This document shows, piece by piece, positions 34,048-43,136 of a stretch of 64,000 bases of DNA. The stretch lies in contig NZ_CP023689.1 of the NCBI RefSeq assembly GCF_008704715.1, positions 3,844,001 through 3,908,000 on the forward strand, in the 5' to 3' direction. The stretch comes from Streptomyces chartreusis. Its GTDB lineage: Bacteria > Actinomycetota > Actinomycetes > Streptomycetales > Streptomycetaceae. The notes beneath the pieces are model-generated. The model had not been told where the DNA came from. It saw nothing but the letters and a program-made list of their open reading frames with translations, and did not search any database. Each line of letters opens with the position of its first letter. Position 1 is the stretch's first letter. The position numbers and the translations under genes are program-made.

Positions 34048-36537
34048 CTACAGCTGGCTCAGGATCGTCGGGTCCGTGATTTTTGTGTCGGCCGCCAGCA
34101 TCATCGCCTTGCTCAGGATCACCGCCAGGAGCCGGTCGCCCTCGTAGGGGAGGTAGCCGGGTTGCGGGGTGGACGGGGTTGATCTGGGGACTATGCAGAG
34201 GTACTGGTCGTTCGGGGTTCTGAGGATGTTGCCCGAGCCGAGGTGGATCTTGTACGTGTGGCGGTCGCCCTTCACATGCAGAAAGCGGCCCTCGATCGTG
34301 CAGCGGTCGGCGATGGCCAGTCTCGGGACCAGGCGTTCCAGCAGGGCCCGGCGGGTCTCGGCGCTCGCGCCCAGCTCGCCGAAGCCGTACGACGTCCAGT
34401 ACTCGCGGAAGCGGCCGTCGGGGCCGCCGTCCTGCCAGGTCGGGTCGTTGCCGACGCTGGCCACGCCGACGAACAGGTCGACGTCGCGCAGGACTTCGGA
34501 GAGGACCAGGGGCGGGACGTCGGCAAGGGGCACCGGGTCGATCGGGTCCGTGCCGTCGCGCAGCCACATGCGGTACTCGCCGCCGCAGCAGTGCGCCGAG
34601 TTCTGCGGGGCGTCGATCGGGTAGAAGCGGACCTGGTCGGTGCGCAGCCGCAGGAAGCTGCCGGAGTCGGTGATGTACTCGTAGTCCGCGCCGTCGTCCC
34701 CCGTGATCCAGTACTCGGCGCGCAGCCCCCACTGGGGCAGCTCCCGGACGGCCGGCGGCGCCTCGTCGTCGACGGCCAGGCGCAGCTTGTCGTGCCAGCC
34801 CCGGATCGCCGCGAGCGAGTGGAACTGGTGCTGGCGAAGGAAGTGCGCGGCGAAGCGGTTGGAGTACGTCCCCGTCGCGCGCTCGGCGTCGGTCAGGAGG
34901 TACACCTCGCGGTGGGCCTGCTTGAAGGGCTGGGTGATGCCGTGCCGCTCCAGCCAGTCCCGCCAGGCGACGATCTCGGCGGGCTCGTGGCCGACCGGGT
35001 GCCAGAGTTCGACGCGGCCGCCCTCGGTCACCGGGGCGTCGGCCAGGGTCCGCAGCTCGCCGTCGGCGTACCCGACGGTCCCGCCGTCGACCGTCCACAG
35101 CAGGCGGCGGGCGAGTGTGCCGACCAGCGGGTGGTCGAGGTAGCGCTCGCGCCAGGCGGCGTACGGCCAGGTGCGGCGCGAGAGGAACTGGCGGTCCAGG
35201 CGCTCGCTCTGGGCCGAGAGCATCCTGTCGATGTCCTTGACCGCGGCCTTGAGCTCCTTGAGTTCGTCGGCATGGTCGCGGCGAACGGCGGCGGGCACGC
35301 TCCTGACGGCCTTGCCGCTCGCGTTGTGCCAGCTCAGCACCGCCTTGGCGCCGCGGACTTCGAGCAGTGCCGTGACCTCGCCGAGCCGGTGCTCCGCGCG
35401 GCCCACCTCCGTCAGGCCGTACCCCGGTACGGCCAGTTCCTCGATCTCCTCGCGGCTCAGGCCCATCGCCTCCGCGCGGGCGTCCAGAGCCGTGTCGAGG
35501 ACCTTGAGCGTGCCCTTGAAGGTGACGCGGGTGGCCAGGCGGGCGAGTTCGGCGAGGGCCGGCTCGTCGTCGATGCGGCCGAGCGCGATGACGGCGGCGT
35601 TGGCGACCTTGGGGTTCACCGGTCCGAGGCCCGCGACCTTGCGCAGGGCGGTCCCTACGAGGGCGCCCAGGGTGCGGGCGGTCTCGGGATGTGCGGGCAG
35701 AAGGGAGAGCAGCCAGGCCAGGCCGCGCAGGGCGTCGGCGTTGTACGGGTCGAAGGTGGCGTTGGGGCTCGGGCCGTAGCGCGGTTCGAGCAGGAGAGCG
35801 GTACGCGGCCCGCCCGCGAGCCGCAGCCAGGACAGCAGCCGCTCGCGCACCTCGTCGGCGTCGAGTGCCGTGAGCAGGGCCCGGCCGGTGCGGTCCCATT
35901 TCGCGGACGGGCGGGCGCTGGTCGCCGTGGCCGCGTGGGCGAGCAGCCGCAGCCAGTCGTCGCCGAGTTCGGCGGCCTCGGAGAGAGCCGTGTCGGACCA
36001 TGCCTCGCCCGGATTCACCGGTGGGCCGTCGAGCCGCGCGACCAGGTCCCCCAGGCGCTTCCTGCCGTTCCACACGGTCAGATACGAGCGCCGGATCACG
36101 GCGACGAACCCGTCGGGCAGTGCCCGTCCGTCGGCGAACTCCTGATCGGCGAGCCGGACCAGCCCGCTCGGGTCGTGGTGCACGTCCTGGTCGGCGATCA
36201 GGCCGATGAGCGCGGCGCGTGTGGCGGGTGGCTGCCCCTCGGTGGCGGCCCGCAGCATCCGGAAGCTGTTGAGCAGGTCCACGATGTGGCGGCGTCCGAC
36301 CGCACCGGGCTCCAGCTCGTGGTACCGGGCGGCCAGTCCGTGCAGGAGCCGCGCCTGGAAGGCGGTGTCGGCGGCATCGACCGCTTGTGCGACGTCGTGG
36401 CCCTCCCGGCGCCACTTGCCGTCGGTCAGCTCGAAGAGCGCGAGCAGTTCGGGGACGAGCCGCTCGGCGTCCTCGGCGTCGATCAGGGCGAGGGCCGCGC
36501 CGACCGTCTGTGTGTGTTCCGGCGTCGAAGCGACCAT
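34048..36537 (-). CDS. DUF4132-domain protein
   Basis: 829 aa. A long N-terminal region of helical, HEAT-like character (residues about 1-400) is followed by the DUF4132 domain, recognisable by WRDWLERHGITQPFKQAHREVYLLT near 510 and FLRQHQFHSLAAIRGW; the C-terminal part has several Trp/Gly-rich beta stretches. Function is unknown; relatives often sit beside MoxR-type ATPases or WGR proteins, but none is present here. Its ATG overlaps the stop of the small upstream gene by one base, so the two form a coupled pair. Confidence 0.85.
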   Translation of the reverse strand: MVASTPEHTQTVGAALALIDAEDAERLVPELLALFELTDGKWRREGHDVAQAVDAADTAFQARLLHGLAARYHELEPGAVGRRHIVDLLNSFRMLRAATEGQPPATRAALIGLIADQDVHHDPSGLVRLADQEFADGRALPDGFVAVIRRSYLTVWNGRKRLGDLVARLDGPPVNPGEAWSDTALSEAAELGDDWLRLLAHAATATSARPSAKWDRTGRALLTALDADEVRERLLSWLRLAGGPRTALLLEPRYGPSPNATFDPYNADALRGLAWLLSLLPAHPETARTLGALVGTALRKVAGLGPVNPKVANAAVIALGRIDDEPALAELARLATRVTFKGTLKVLDTALDARAEAMGLSREEIEELAVPGYGLTEVGRAEHRLGEVTALLEVRGAKAVLSWHNASGKAVRSVPAAVRRDHADELKELKAAVKDIDRMLSAQSERLDRQFLSRRTWPYAAWRERYLDHPLVGTLARRLLWTVDGGTVGYADGELRTLADAPVTEGGRVELWHPVGHEPAEIVAWRDWLERHGITQPFKQAHREVYLLTDAERATGTYSNRFAAHFLRQHQFHSLAAIRGWHDKLRLAVDDEAPPAVRELPQWGLRAEYWITGDDGADYEYITDSGSFLRLRTDQVRFYPIDAPQNSAHCCGGEYRMWLRDGTDPIDPVPLADVPPLVLSEVLRDVDLFVGVASVGNDPTWQDGGPDGRFREYWTSYGFGELGASAETRRALLERLVPRLAIADRCTIEGRFLHVKGDRHTYKIHLGSGNILRTPNDQYLCIVPRSTPSTPQPGYLPYEGDRLLAVILSKAMMLAADTKITDPTILSQL

Positions 36538-36929
36538 CAGCCACCCACCAGCGCCACGAGCTTGAGGAACGTGATCTCGGTGCCGAGTCCGAGTTCGATC
36601 TCCTCGTCGAGGTCGGTGATCTGACGGTCCCCCACGAGGACGAGGAAGCCGTTGCCCGCGAAGGCCTTCAGCGCCAGCTCGGTCTGCGCCTCGGGGTCTA
36701 TGCGGCGGGCCGTACGCATCGCGTAGCCGTTCAGCACGCGCTCGGCGTCGCGCGGCTGCACCAGGCCCTGGAAGACCTCCGGCGTACGCGCGTTGTACTC
36801 GGCGACCTCCTGGAACACCCGGCGCCGGATCAGCTCACCCGCGGTGAGCCGCTCCTCGGCGATCTCCAGTCCCCAGCCGTCGCCGCGGCTCCCGCTTGTC
36901 GTCTCGTCGACGAACGTCACCATTCCCAT
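36537..36929 (-). CDS. Small DUF4132-partner protein
   Basis: 130 aa, unrecognised. It begins MGMVTFVDETTSG, has a helical middle (LTAGELIRRRVFQEVAEYNAR) and ends in a strand-rich region (FLVLVGDRQITDLDEEIELG). No signal or membrane span. ATGs at 36929 and 36923 are both possible. The one-base stop/start overlap with the DUF4132 gene implies equimolar synthesis and probably a complex. Confidence 0.72.
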   Translation of the reverse strand: MGMVTFVDETTSGSRGDGWGLEIAEERLTAGELIRRRVFQEVAEYNARTPEVFQGLVQPRDAERVLNGYAMRTARRIDPEAQTELALKAFAGNGFLVLVGDRQITDLDEEIELGLGTEITFLKLVALVGG

Positions 36930-36997
36930 GCCGCCGACAGTACGAGCCGGCACTGACAATCACGGGTTCCGGCCGATCATCGCCTTACCCTGACGGT

Positions 36998-37408
36998 ATG
37001 TCAGATGACGAGTCGTACGAACTGCTCGGGTTCGACAACGTGCTGCTGCCGGTCGGCGACCTCGGCGAGGCCGTCGGGTTCTACGAGCGGGCCGGGTTCA
37101 CGGTCGGGTTCCGGCTCGACGAGGCCGGCATCGCGCAGCTGAAGGTCGGCGGCGAGACACCGGGTCTGCTGCTGCGTCAGGAGGAGGCGCTGGGGCACCG
37201 TCCACCGCCGTGGCCGTCCCCCCGTGTGTGGCTGGAGGTTCCGGACGCACGCGCGGCGGCGCGGACGCTGCGCGAGGCCGGTGTCGAAACGATCGACGCG
37301 CCCTTCTCCGTGGCGACCGGCTGGACCGTCGAGATCGCCGACCCCTGGGGGAACGTCGTCGGACTCACGGACTACTGCAAACGGCCGGAGCTCGGGCGCA
37401 GACCCTGA
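36998..37408 (+). CDS. VOC-family (glyoxalase/bleomycin-resistance) protein
   Basis: 136 aa with two beta-alpha-beta-beta-beta modules: FDNVLLPVGDLGEAVGFYERAGF (residues about 10-32) and VWLEVPDARAAARTLREAGVETI (about 77-100), closing with EIADPWGNVVGLTDY. The C-terminal Glu of EIADPWGN is the usual metal ligand; the first His position is Asp/Asn here. Role could be lactoylglutathione-type chemistry, dioxygenase or drug binding. It starts at an ATG 8 nt after a TTACCCT stretch and has no ribosome site, so it may be leaderless. Confidence 0.82.
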   Translation: MSDDESYELLGFDNVLLPVGDLGEAVGFYERAGFTVGFRLDEAGIAQLKVGGETPGLLLRQEEALGHRPPPWPSPRVWLEVPDARAAARTLREAGVETIDAPFSVATGWTVEIADPWGNVVGLTDYCKRPELGRRP

Positions 37409-37453
37409 CGACGCCCCCGGCGGGGACGTGACGGAGGCCTCACCTCCATTGAG

Positions 37454-37467
37454 TTGAACATGTTCAA
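37454..37467. promoter_or_regulatory. TetR-type operator over the -35 region
   Basis: TTGAACATGTTCAA, a perfect palindrome. Its first half TTGAAC is a plausible -35; TACAGT at 37478-37483 follows with 18-bp spacing as -10. Fits the TNNAACNNGTTNNA pattern known for KstR-type TetR regulators. Confidence 0.78.
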
Positions 37468-37499
37468 AGACAGGGCCTACAGTCATCCCTGTCAGCGTT

Positions 37500-37513
37500 T
37501 TGAACGCGTTCAA
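37500..37513. promoter_or_regulatory. TetR-type operator in the 5' leader
   Basis: TTGAACGCGTTCAA, a perfect palindrome sharing the TTGAAC/GTTCAA arms of the site 46 bp upstream. It lies just before the GGGGGAGG ribosome site of the gene at 37527. Between the two operators is a further inverted repeat, GACAGGG ... CCCTGTC. Confidence 0.78.
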
Positions 37514-37526
37514 GAAGGGGGAGGCC

Positions 37527-37934
37527 ATGGACCGCACGGTCATCGCCTACATCATCTACCTGGTCGTCAGCATCGCCCTGACCATCTGGGTGGCCCGCAC
37601 TCTCAGCCGCAACGGGCGGATCTTCCTCGCCGACGTGCTGCGCGGGAACGAGAAGCTCGCCGACGCCGTGAACCACCTGCTGGTGGTCGGCTTCTATCTC
37701 GTCAACCTCGGTTTCGTCGCGCTGTATCTGAGCGACGACGACACCGTCCTCGACACGCGCGGCATCTTCGAGGCCCTGTCGACCAAGCTCGGCGTGGTGC
37801 TTCTGGTGCTCGGCGTGATGCACCTGGGCAACGTCTACGTGCTCAACAAGATCCGGCGGCGCGGGGTGATGGAGCGCGAGCAGGTGCCCCCGGTCGCACC
37901 GCAGGACTGGGTCGCCCCGTCGGCCGGGGCCTGA
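37527..37934 (+). CDS. Small integral membrane protein
   Basis: 135 aa with three predicted membrane spans (residues about 5-24, 48-68, 83-103) and a basic cytoplasmic tail (NKIRRRGVMER). Family not recognised. GGGGGAGG lies 2-9 nt before the ATG at 37527. It is the first gene behind the double-operator promoter and 12 nt ahead of the DCC1-type gene. A membrane partner for the thiol oxidoreductase, perhaps a quinone- or DoxX-like role, is inferred from linkage. Confidence 0.75.
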   Translation: MDRTVIAYIIYLVVSIALTIWVARTLSRNGRIFLADVLRGNEKLADAVNHLLVVGFYLVNLGFVALYLSDDDTVLDTRGIFEALSTKLGVVLLVLGVMHLGNVYVLNKIRRRGVMEREQVPPVAPQDWVAPSAGA

Positions 37935-37946
37935 GCGGGGCCCGGC

Positions 37947-38498
37947 ATGACGGCCCACACGACGGGCGGCAGGACGGCGGGGGTCGCGGTCCGCGGCCTC
38001 ACCGTCCTCTACGACGCCCAGTGCTCACTGTGCACCTTCGTGCGCGACTGGCTGGTGCGGCAGCCGCAGTTGGTGCCGCTGGAGATGGTGCCGGCCGGGT
38101 CCGACGAGGCCCGGCGGCGCTTCCCCGGCCTCGACCACGCGGCGACGCTCGACGAGATCACCGTCGTCGGCGACGCCGGGCAGGTCTACCGCGGCGGCGC
38201 CGCCTGGATCGTCACGCTGTGGGCGCTGCGCGAGCACAGGGGACTCGCGCATCGCCTCAGCACGCCGTCCGGGGCGCGGCTCGCCAAGGGGGCCGTGCTG
38301 GCCGCCGCGAAGTGGCGGGGATCGACGTGGGGCGGCACGAACCAGGGCGGCGGCACGTGGGGCGGCGCCAAGCAGGCCGACGGCACGTGGGGCGGTCGGG
38401 CCTACGGACGCGGGGACGGCTGGTCGTACGACCCGAGTTGGGGATGGACGTACAACCCGCCGGGGTGCGCCGACGGCAGCTGCGCCACCTCACCGTAG
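37947..38498 (+). CDS. DCC1-like thiol-disulfide oxidoreductase with TWGG-repeat tail
   Basis: 183 aa. The DUF393 (DCC1-like) domain covers residues about 16-125, with the redox motif DAQCSLC near 23-29 at the start of a thioredoxin-like fold. The tail from about 126 is a low-complexity Gly/Trp region with STWGG, GTWGG, GTWGG and a WSYDPSWGWTYNPPG segment ending in two Cys. No signal peptide. The tail is not part of the family and its role is unknown. Second gene of the operator-controlled pair. Confidence 0.83.
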   Translation: MTAHTTGGRTAGVAVRGLTVLYDAQCSLCTFVRDWLVRQPQLVPLEMVPAGSDEARRRFPGLDHAATLDEITVVGDAGQVYRGGAAWIVTLWALREHRGLAHRLSTPSGARLAKGAVLAAAKWRGSTWGGTNQGGGTWGGAKQADGTWGGRAYGRGDGWSYDPSWGWTYNPPGCADGSCATSP

Positions 38499-38684
38499 GG
38501 GCGGCGAGCAGGGCGGACCCGGCCTGAAGGGCGCTCCCCAGGACTCCTTTTCTGGCATGCACCCTTCCAAAACCGCGCTCGGGTTGGCACGCTGCCTCCG
38601 GTTCTCCACTCCGCACTCGCACCGACTGTCGGTTGCCGGGCGGCCACCTGGTCGCCCGGTCCCCCCATCGCAGAAGGAGTACGC

Positions 38685-39710
38685 GTGAGAGGCATACCCC
38701 GCGTCATCCGCATACCCCGCCCCGCCCTCGGCGCCCTGGTCGGCGTCACCGCGCTGCTCACCGCGGGCGCCCTCGCCACACCGGCGGGCGCCGCGCCGAG
38801 GCCCGACACCCCCACCGCCATCAGCCAGGTCTCCGCCGGAGCGCAGCAGCAGGCCCGCGACTTCTGGACACCGGAGCGGATGCGGGCGGCGACCCCGCTC
38901 GATCTGGTGGGCGTCGACGGCCACATCGACGGCGGCGCGGCGCCCCGCAAGGGCCCGGCGACCACCGTCGCGCCCACCTCCCCCGCCGCGGCGGTCGGCA
39001 GGGCCGTCACCGACATCGGCCTGATGGCCTTCCCGAACGCCGGCGGCCAGTGGTCCGGCGGCGGCGCGGTCGTCAACACGGCGGGCCGCGTGTTCTTCAG
39101 CTACCAGGGCCGTACCGCGTCCTGCTCCGGCAACGCCGTCACCAGCAACAACAAGAGCACCGTCATCACGGCCGGCCACTGCGTGAAGCTTGAGGGTGCC
39201 TGGCACACCAACTGGGTCTTCGTGCCCGGCTACCACGACGGACAGTCCCCGTACGGTCGCTGGAGCGCCTCGAAGACCCTGTCCACACCCCAGTGGACGG
39301 CGAGCGAGGACATTAACTACGACGTCGGCGCCGCCGTCGTCGCCCCGCTGGACGGCAAGCTCCTCACGGACGTCGTCGGCGGGCAGGGGCTGGCCTTCAA
39401 CACCGGCTACAACCTGCGCATGTACTCGTTCGGCTTCCCGGCCGCGGCCCCGTACGACGGCGAGAAGTTCATCTACTGCAGTGGCAACACCAACCGGGAC
39501 TTCCTGCTGTCGAACGACCACGGCATGAACTGCAACATGACCGGCGGCGCCAGCGGCGGCCCCTGGTTCACGCAGTTCAACGAGTCCACGGGCACCGGCC
39601 TGCTGTCGTCGGTGAACAGCTTCAAGTACAACTTCCTGCCGAACCGGATGTACGGCCCGTACTTCGGCGCCGACGCCCAGAACCTGTACCAGACGGCACA
39701 GGCCTCCTGA
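38685..39710 (+). CDS. Secreted trypsin-like serine protease
   Basis: 341 aa. Signal peptide to about residue 37 (LLTAGALATPAGA), a propeptide-like region to about 105, then a chymotrypsin-fold domain. Catalytic triad candidates: His in TAGHCV near 166, Asp in NYDVGAAVV near 211, Ser in GGASGGPW near 287. Four or more Cys can form disulfides. AAGGAG lies 5 nt before the GTG at 38685. A stand-alone gene; substrate unknown. Confidence 0.9.
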   Translation: MRGIPRVIRIPRPALGALVGVTALLTAGALATPAGAAPRPDTPTAISQVSAGAQQQARDFWTPERMRAATPLDLVGVDGHIDGGAAPRKGPATTVAPTSPAAAVGRAVTDIGLMAFPNAGGQWSGGGAVVNTAGRVFFSYQGRTASCSGNAVTSNNKSTVITAGHCVKLEGAWHTNWVFVPGYHDGQSPYGRWSASKTLSTPQWTASEDINYDVGAAVVAPLDGKLLTDVVGGQGLAFNTGYNLRMYSFGFPAAAPYDGEKFIYCSGNTNRDFLLSNDHGMNCNMTGGASGGPWFTQFNESTGTGLLSSVNSFKYNFLPNRMYGPYFGADAQNLYQTAQAS

Positions 39711-39733
39711 CGATCGGCACAAACGCCACTCGT

Positions 39734-39739
39734 TAGGCT
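39734..39739 (+). promoter_or_regulatory. -10 element of the TetR gene at 39748
   Basis: TAGGCT ends 8 nt before the GTG start, so the transcript is probably leaderless. Confidence 0.45.
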
Positions 39740-39747
39740 CTCTTTCC

Positions 39748-40542
39748 GTGCCCTCGAAGAACGACAGCCCTGAACAGGGCGACACGCCCAGCAAGTCCGA
39801 GCAGACCCGTGCCCTGATCCTGGAGACGGCCATGCGGCTGTTCCAGGAACGCGGCTACGACAAGACGACGATGCGGGCCATCGCCCAGGAGGCCGGAGTC
39901 TCCGTAGGCAACGCGTACTACTACTTCGAGGGCAAGGAACACCTGATCCAGGGCTTCTACGACCGGATCGCCGCCGAGCACCGGGCGGCGGTCCGGGAGG
40001 TCCTGGCCCGCGAGACGGAGCTGGAGGCGCGGCTCGCGGGCGTGCTGAAGGTGTGGCTGGACATCGCCACGCCGTACCACGAGTTCGCGGTGCAGTTCTT
40101 CAAGAACGCCGCCGACCCCGACAGCCCGCTCAGCCCCTTCTCCCCCGAGTCGGAGCACGCGCGCCTGGAGGCCATCGCCGTCCATCGGGAGGTGCTGGCC
40201 GGCGCCACGAAGACCAAGGTGCCCGACGAGCTCAGGGACATCCTTCCGGAGCTGATGTGGCTCTCCCAGATGGGGCTCGTCCTGTACTGGATCTTCGACC
40301 GGACCGAGGGTCGCGAGCGCAGCTACGGGCTCGCCGAGCGCGGTGCCAAGCTGACCGCGCGGGGCGTCTCGCTGGCCCGGTTCCGGGTGCTGCGCCCGCT
40401 GGTGCGCGAGGTGCACGAGCTGTTCACCGACTTCCTGCCGGGGATGACGAACGCCATCCCTGACCCGGCCCGGAGGAAGGCCGACAAGGCCGAACGGAAG
40501 GACACCGGCAAGGGGGCGCCCGCCGAGGACGAGCGCCCCTGA
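39748..40542 (+). CDS. TetR-family regulator
   Basis: 264 aa. The helix-turn-helix is at residues about 19-65 (TRALILETAMRLFQERGYDKTTMRAIAQEAGVSVGNAYYYFEGKEHL, read in parts). A ligand domain of about 170 residues and a charged C-terminal tail (KADKAERKDTGK) follow. No ribosome site precedes the GTG, and a TAGGCT lies just upstream, so it is likely leaderless. It could regulate the convergent MMPL gene or the operators at 37454/37500; no copy of those palindromes lies in its own short promoter, so self-regulation through them is not supported. Confidence 0.88.
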   Translation: MPSKNDSPEQGDTPSKSEQTRALILETAMRLFQERGYDKTTMRAIAQEAGVSVGNAYYYFEGKEHLIQGFYDRIAAEHRAAVREVLARETELEARLAGVLKVWLDIATPYHEFAVQFFKNAADPDSPLSPFSPESEHARLEAIAVHREVLAGATKTKVPDELRDILPELMWLSQMGLVLYWIFDRTEGRERSYGLAERGAKLTARGVSLARFRVLRPLVREVHELFTDFLPGMTNAIPDPARRKADKAERKDTGKGAPAEDERP

Positions 40543-40560
40543 AACCGCCTCCGGCGAGCC

Positions 40561-42981
40561 TCAGTTGACGGCGTCCACGCCGCCCTCGGCGAGCTCGACG
40601 TCGTACACGAGCGGCCCTTCCGTCACCACGACCTGCCCGGCCCGGGACCCGTACGACTCGGCGGCCGTCGCCAGCAGATATGTGCCCGGCGCCGGCACCG
40701 ACACGATGTACGAGCCGTCGGCCAGCGACATCACCCGGTCCAGCTGACGTCCGCCCTTGGTCAGCAGCGTCACCGCGGCGCCGTCGACGGGTGCGCCGTC
40801 GGTGGTGCGGACGAAGCCGTGCACGACCGACGTCCGGCCCGCGACGACCGGCTCGGGCTCCTCGGCCGGCGGCTCCTCCCTGGGCTCGACCGCCAGATGC
40901 GGCAGCCGCTTCTCCAGCCAGTCCGGCAGCCACCAGTTCGCCTTGCCGAGCATGTGCATCGCGGCCGGCACCAGGGCCGTACGCAGGATGAAGGCGTCCA
41001 GGGCGACGGCCGCCGCCAGGCCGATGCCGGCCATCGCGCCCTCCATGTCGCCGCTCAGCACGAACGCGCTGAACACACAGATCATGATCAGGGCGGCGGA
41101 GTTGATGACCCGGCTGGTCTCCGCGAGGCCGACGCGGACCGCACGCGCGTTGTCCTTGGTGTGCACCCACTCCTCGTGCATCCGGCTCACCAGGAACACC
41201 TGGTAGTCCATGGAGAGGCCGAACAGCAGGGACAGCATGATGACCGGCAGGAAGGACGTGATCGGGCCCTCCTTGCCGACGCCGATGAGTTCGGTGCCCC
41301 AGCCCCACTGGAAGATCGCCACGAGCACGCCGAAGGACGCGGCCGCCGCGATGAGGTTCATCAGCGCGGCCGTCAGCGGCACCACAAGGGAGCGGAACGC
41401 CACCATCAGCAGCAGGAAGCCGAGCGCGATGATCGTCGCGACGAAGTAGGGCAGCCGGTCCGCCGTGACCGACGCGAAGTCCTTGAAGACAGCCGTCACA
41501 CCGCCGACATGGGCCTCGGCCCCGGACTGCGGGATCACGTCGTCGCGCAGCCGGTCGATCAGCCGGTCCGTCTGCTCGGACTGCGGTGAGGTGGTCGGCA
41601 CGACCTGGATCACCGTGACACCGCCCGCGGGCGGCACGGCGGCCACCTGGGCGACGCCCTCGGTGGACCTGATGCCGTCGACGAGGCCGGTCGGGGCGTC
41701 GCCCTCGACGACCACCTGGAGCGGGCCGTTGAAGCCGGGGCCGAAGCCCTCGGCGAGCAGGTCGTAGGCCTGCCGGGTGGTGGTCGACTCCTGGTGGTTG
41801 CCCTGGTCGGTGGCGCCCAGGCGCAGCGAAAGCACGGGGATCGCGAGGACCGCCATCACGACGACGGCCATCACCGCGACCGGCAGCGGACGCCGTTGGA
41901 CGTACGACGACCAGCGCGCCGCGAGCCCGCTCGCCTCGGCCGGCTCCGGTCCCGTCGCGGCGAGCCGGCGCCGCTGCCGGCGGCTGAGCACCCGCATGCC
42001 GAGCAGCCCGAGCAGGGCCGGCAGCAGGGTGATCGCGGCCAGCACGCTGAGGACGACGGTCAGCGAGGTCGCGACGACCACGCCGTCCAGGAACCGCATG
42101 TTCATCACCAGCATGCCGGCGAGCGCGATGCACACGGTGCCGCCCGCGAACAGCACCGCCCGCCCGGAGGTGTTGAGGGCGGTCACGGCCGCCTCCTCGG
42201 GCTTCATCCCGCGCAGGATGCCGCGCCGGTGCCGGGTGACGATGAACAGGGCGTAGTCGATGCCGACGCCGAGGCCGATCAGCGAGCCGAGCAGCGGGGC
42301 CACTTCTGGCACGTCCGTGACGTGGCTCATCAGCATCGTCGCGATCATGCCGGTGCCGACGCCCGCGACCGCCACGACGATCGGCAGCAGCATCGCGAAC
42401 AGCGAGCCGAACGCGAGGAACAGCACGACGGCCGCGGCGAGGATGCCGACCGCCTCCGCGGTGCCCTGCGGGGGCTCCTGGGTGCGGGCGATGGCCTGGC
42501 CGCCCAGCTCGACCTGGAGCCCGTCGGCCTCGGCTGCCTGCGCCTTGTCGACGACGTCCTCGATCAGCTCCTTGGGGACGGCGTTCGCCTGCTCCGTGAA
42601 GGTGACCTGGGCGTAGGCGATCCGCCCGTCCTCGCTGATCTGCGCGGCCCCTTGCGCCGCGTAGGGGTCGGTGACCTCACCGACCCCCTTCATCCGCCCG
42701 ATCTCCTCAAGGGCGGGCTCGATCCGGGAGCGTACGGACTCGTCCCGTACGGATCCCTCGTCCACCTTCCACACCACCGTGTCGGTGTCGCCGGCACGCT
42801 CCGGGAAGGCCTTCTCCATCAGGTCGTACGCGGTCGCCGAGTCCGTGTCCGGGAGGGAGAAGACGTTCGCGTAGTTCGTCCCGGCGCCGGCACTCGCCGC
42901 GCCCAGTCCGAACAGTGCCCCCAACCACAGCAACAGGACCACCAGCCGATGCCGATAGCACCACCGTGCCAATGCCGCCAC
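40561..42981 (-). CDS. MMPL/RND-family transporter with C-terminal carboxypeptidase-regulatory domain
   Basis: 806 aa. Two MMPL halves, each a membrane helix, an outer domain and a five-helix bundle. The proton-relay motifs GVGIDYALF (about residue 235) and GLSMDYQVF (about 575) are intact. After the last helix a soluble domain with VHGFVRTTDGAPVDGAAVTL and DGSYIVSVPAPGTY (about 720-806) matches the carboxypeptidase-regulatory beta fold, an unusual addition. AAGGAG is 8 nt before the GTG at 42981. Substrate probably a lipid or hydrophobic drug. It is divergent from a two-component system that may control it. Confidence 0.87.
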   Translation of the reverse strand: MAALARWCYRHRLVVLLLWLGALFGLGAASAGAGTNYANVFSLPDTDSATAYDLMEKAFPERAGDTDTVVWKVDEGSVRDESVRSRIEPALEEIGRMKGVGEVTDPYAAQGAAQISEDGRIAYAQVTFTEQANAVPKELIEDVVDKAQAAEADGLQVELGGQAIARTQEPPQGTAEAVGILAAAVVLFLAFGSLFAMLLPIVVAVAGVGTGMIATMLMSHVTDVPEVAPLLGSLIGLGVGIDYALFIVTRHRRGILRGMKPEEAAVTALNTSGRAVLFAGGTVCIALAGMLVMNMRFLDGVVVATSLTVVLSVLAAITLLPALLGLLGMRVLSRRQRRRLAATGPEPAEASGLAARWSSYVQRRPLPVAVMAVVVMAVLAIPVLSLRLGATDQGNHQESTTTRQAYDLLAEGFGPGFNGPLQVVVEGDAPTGLVDGIRSTEGVAQVAAVPPAGGVTVIQVVPTTSPQSEQTDRLIDRLRDDVIPQSGAEAHVGGVTAVFKDFASVTADRLPYFVATIIALGFLLLMVAFRSLVVPLTAALMNLIAAAASFGVLVAIFQWGWGTELIGVGKEGPITSFLPVIMLSLLFGLSMDYQVFLVSRMHEEWVHTKDNARAVRVGLAETSRVINSAALIMICVFSAFVLSGDMEGAMAGIGLAAAVALDAFILRTALVPAAMHMLGKANWWLPDWLEKRLPHLAVEPREEPPAEEPEPVVAGRTSVVHGFVRTTDGAPVDGAAVTLLTKGGRQLDRVMSLADGSYIVSVPAPGTYLLATAAESYGSRAGQVVVTEGPLVYDVELAEGGVDAVN

Positions 42982-43124
42982 GCTCAACGCTCCTTATTCG
43001 GTTCGGTCGGTCCCCCAGGTCCTGGGCAACAGCATTGGCGGCGGCACACACGCGTGGGCATGCGTCGGCCATGACTCTCAAGGAACTCCAAAGCAGAACC
43101 GGCCCGGTTGTCAGTGGGCCCGCC

Positions 43125-43130
43125 GATACT
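43125..43130 (+). promoter_or_regulatory. -10 element of the response regulator gene
   Basis: GATACT ends 6 nt before the ATG; no ribosome site fits, so the message is probably leaderless. No good -35 was seen. Confidence 0.4.
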
Positions 43131-43136
43131 GGGGGC

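Noticed and set aside
33848..36544. 898-codon minus-strand frame over the DUF4132 gene
   Set aside because: Different frame of the same strand as DUF4132; Arg/Pro/Gly-rich, no domain.
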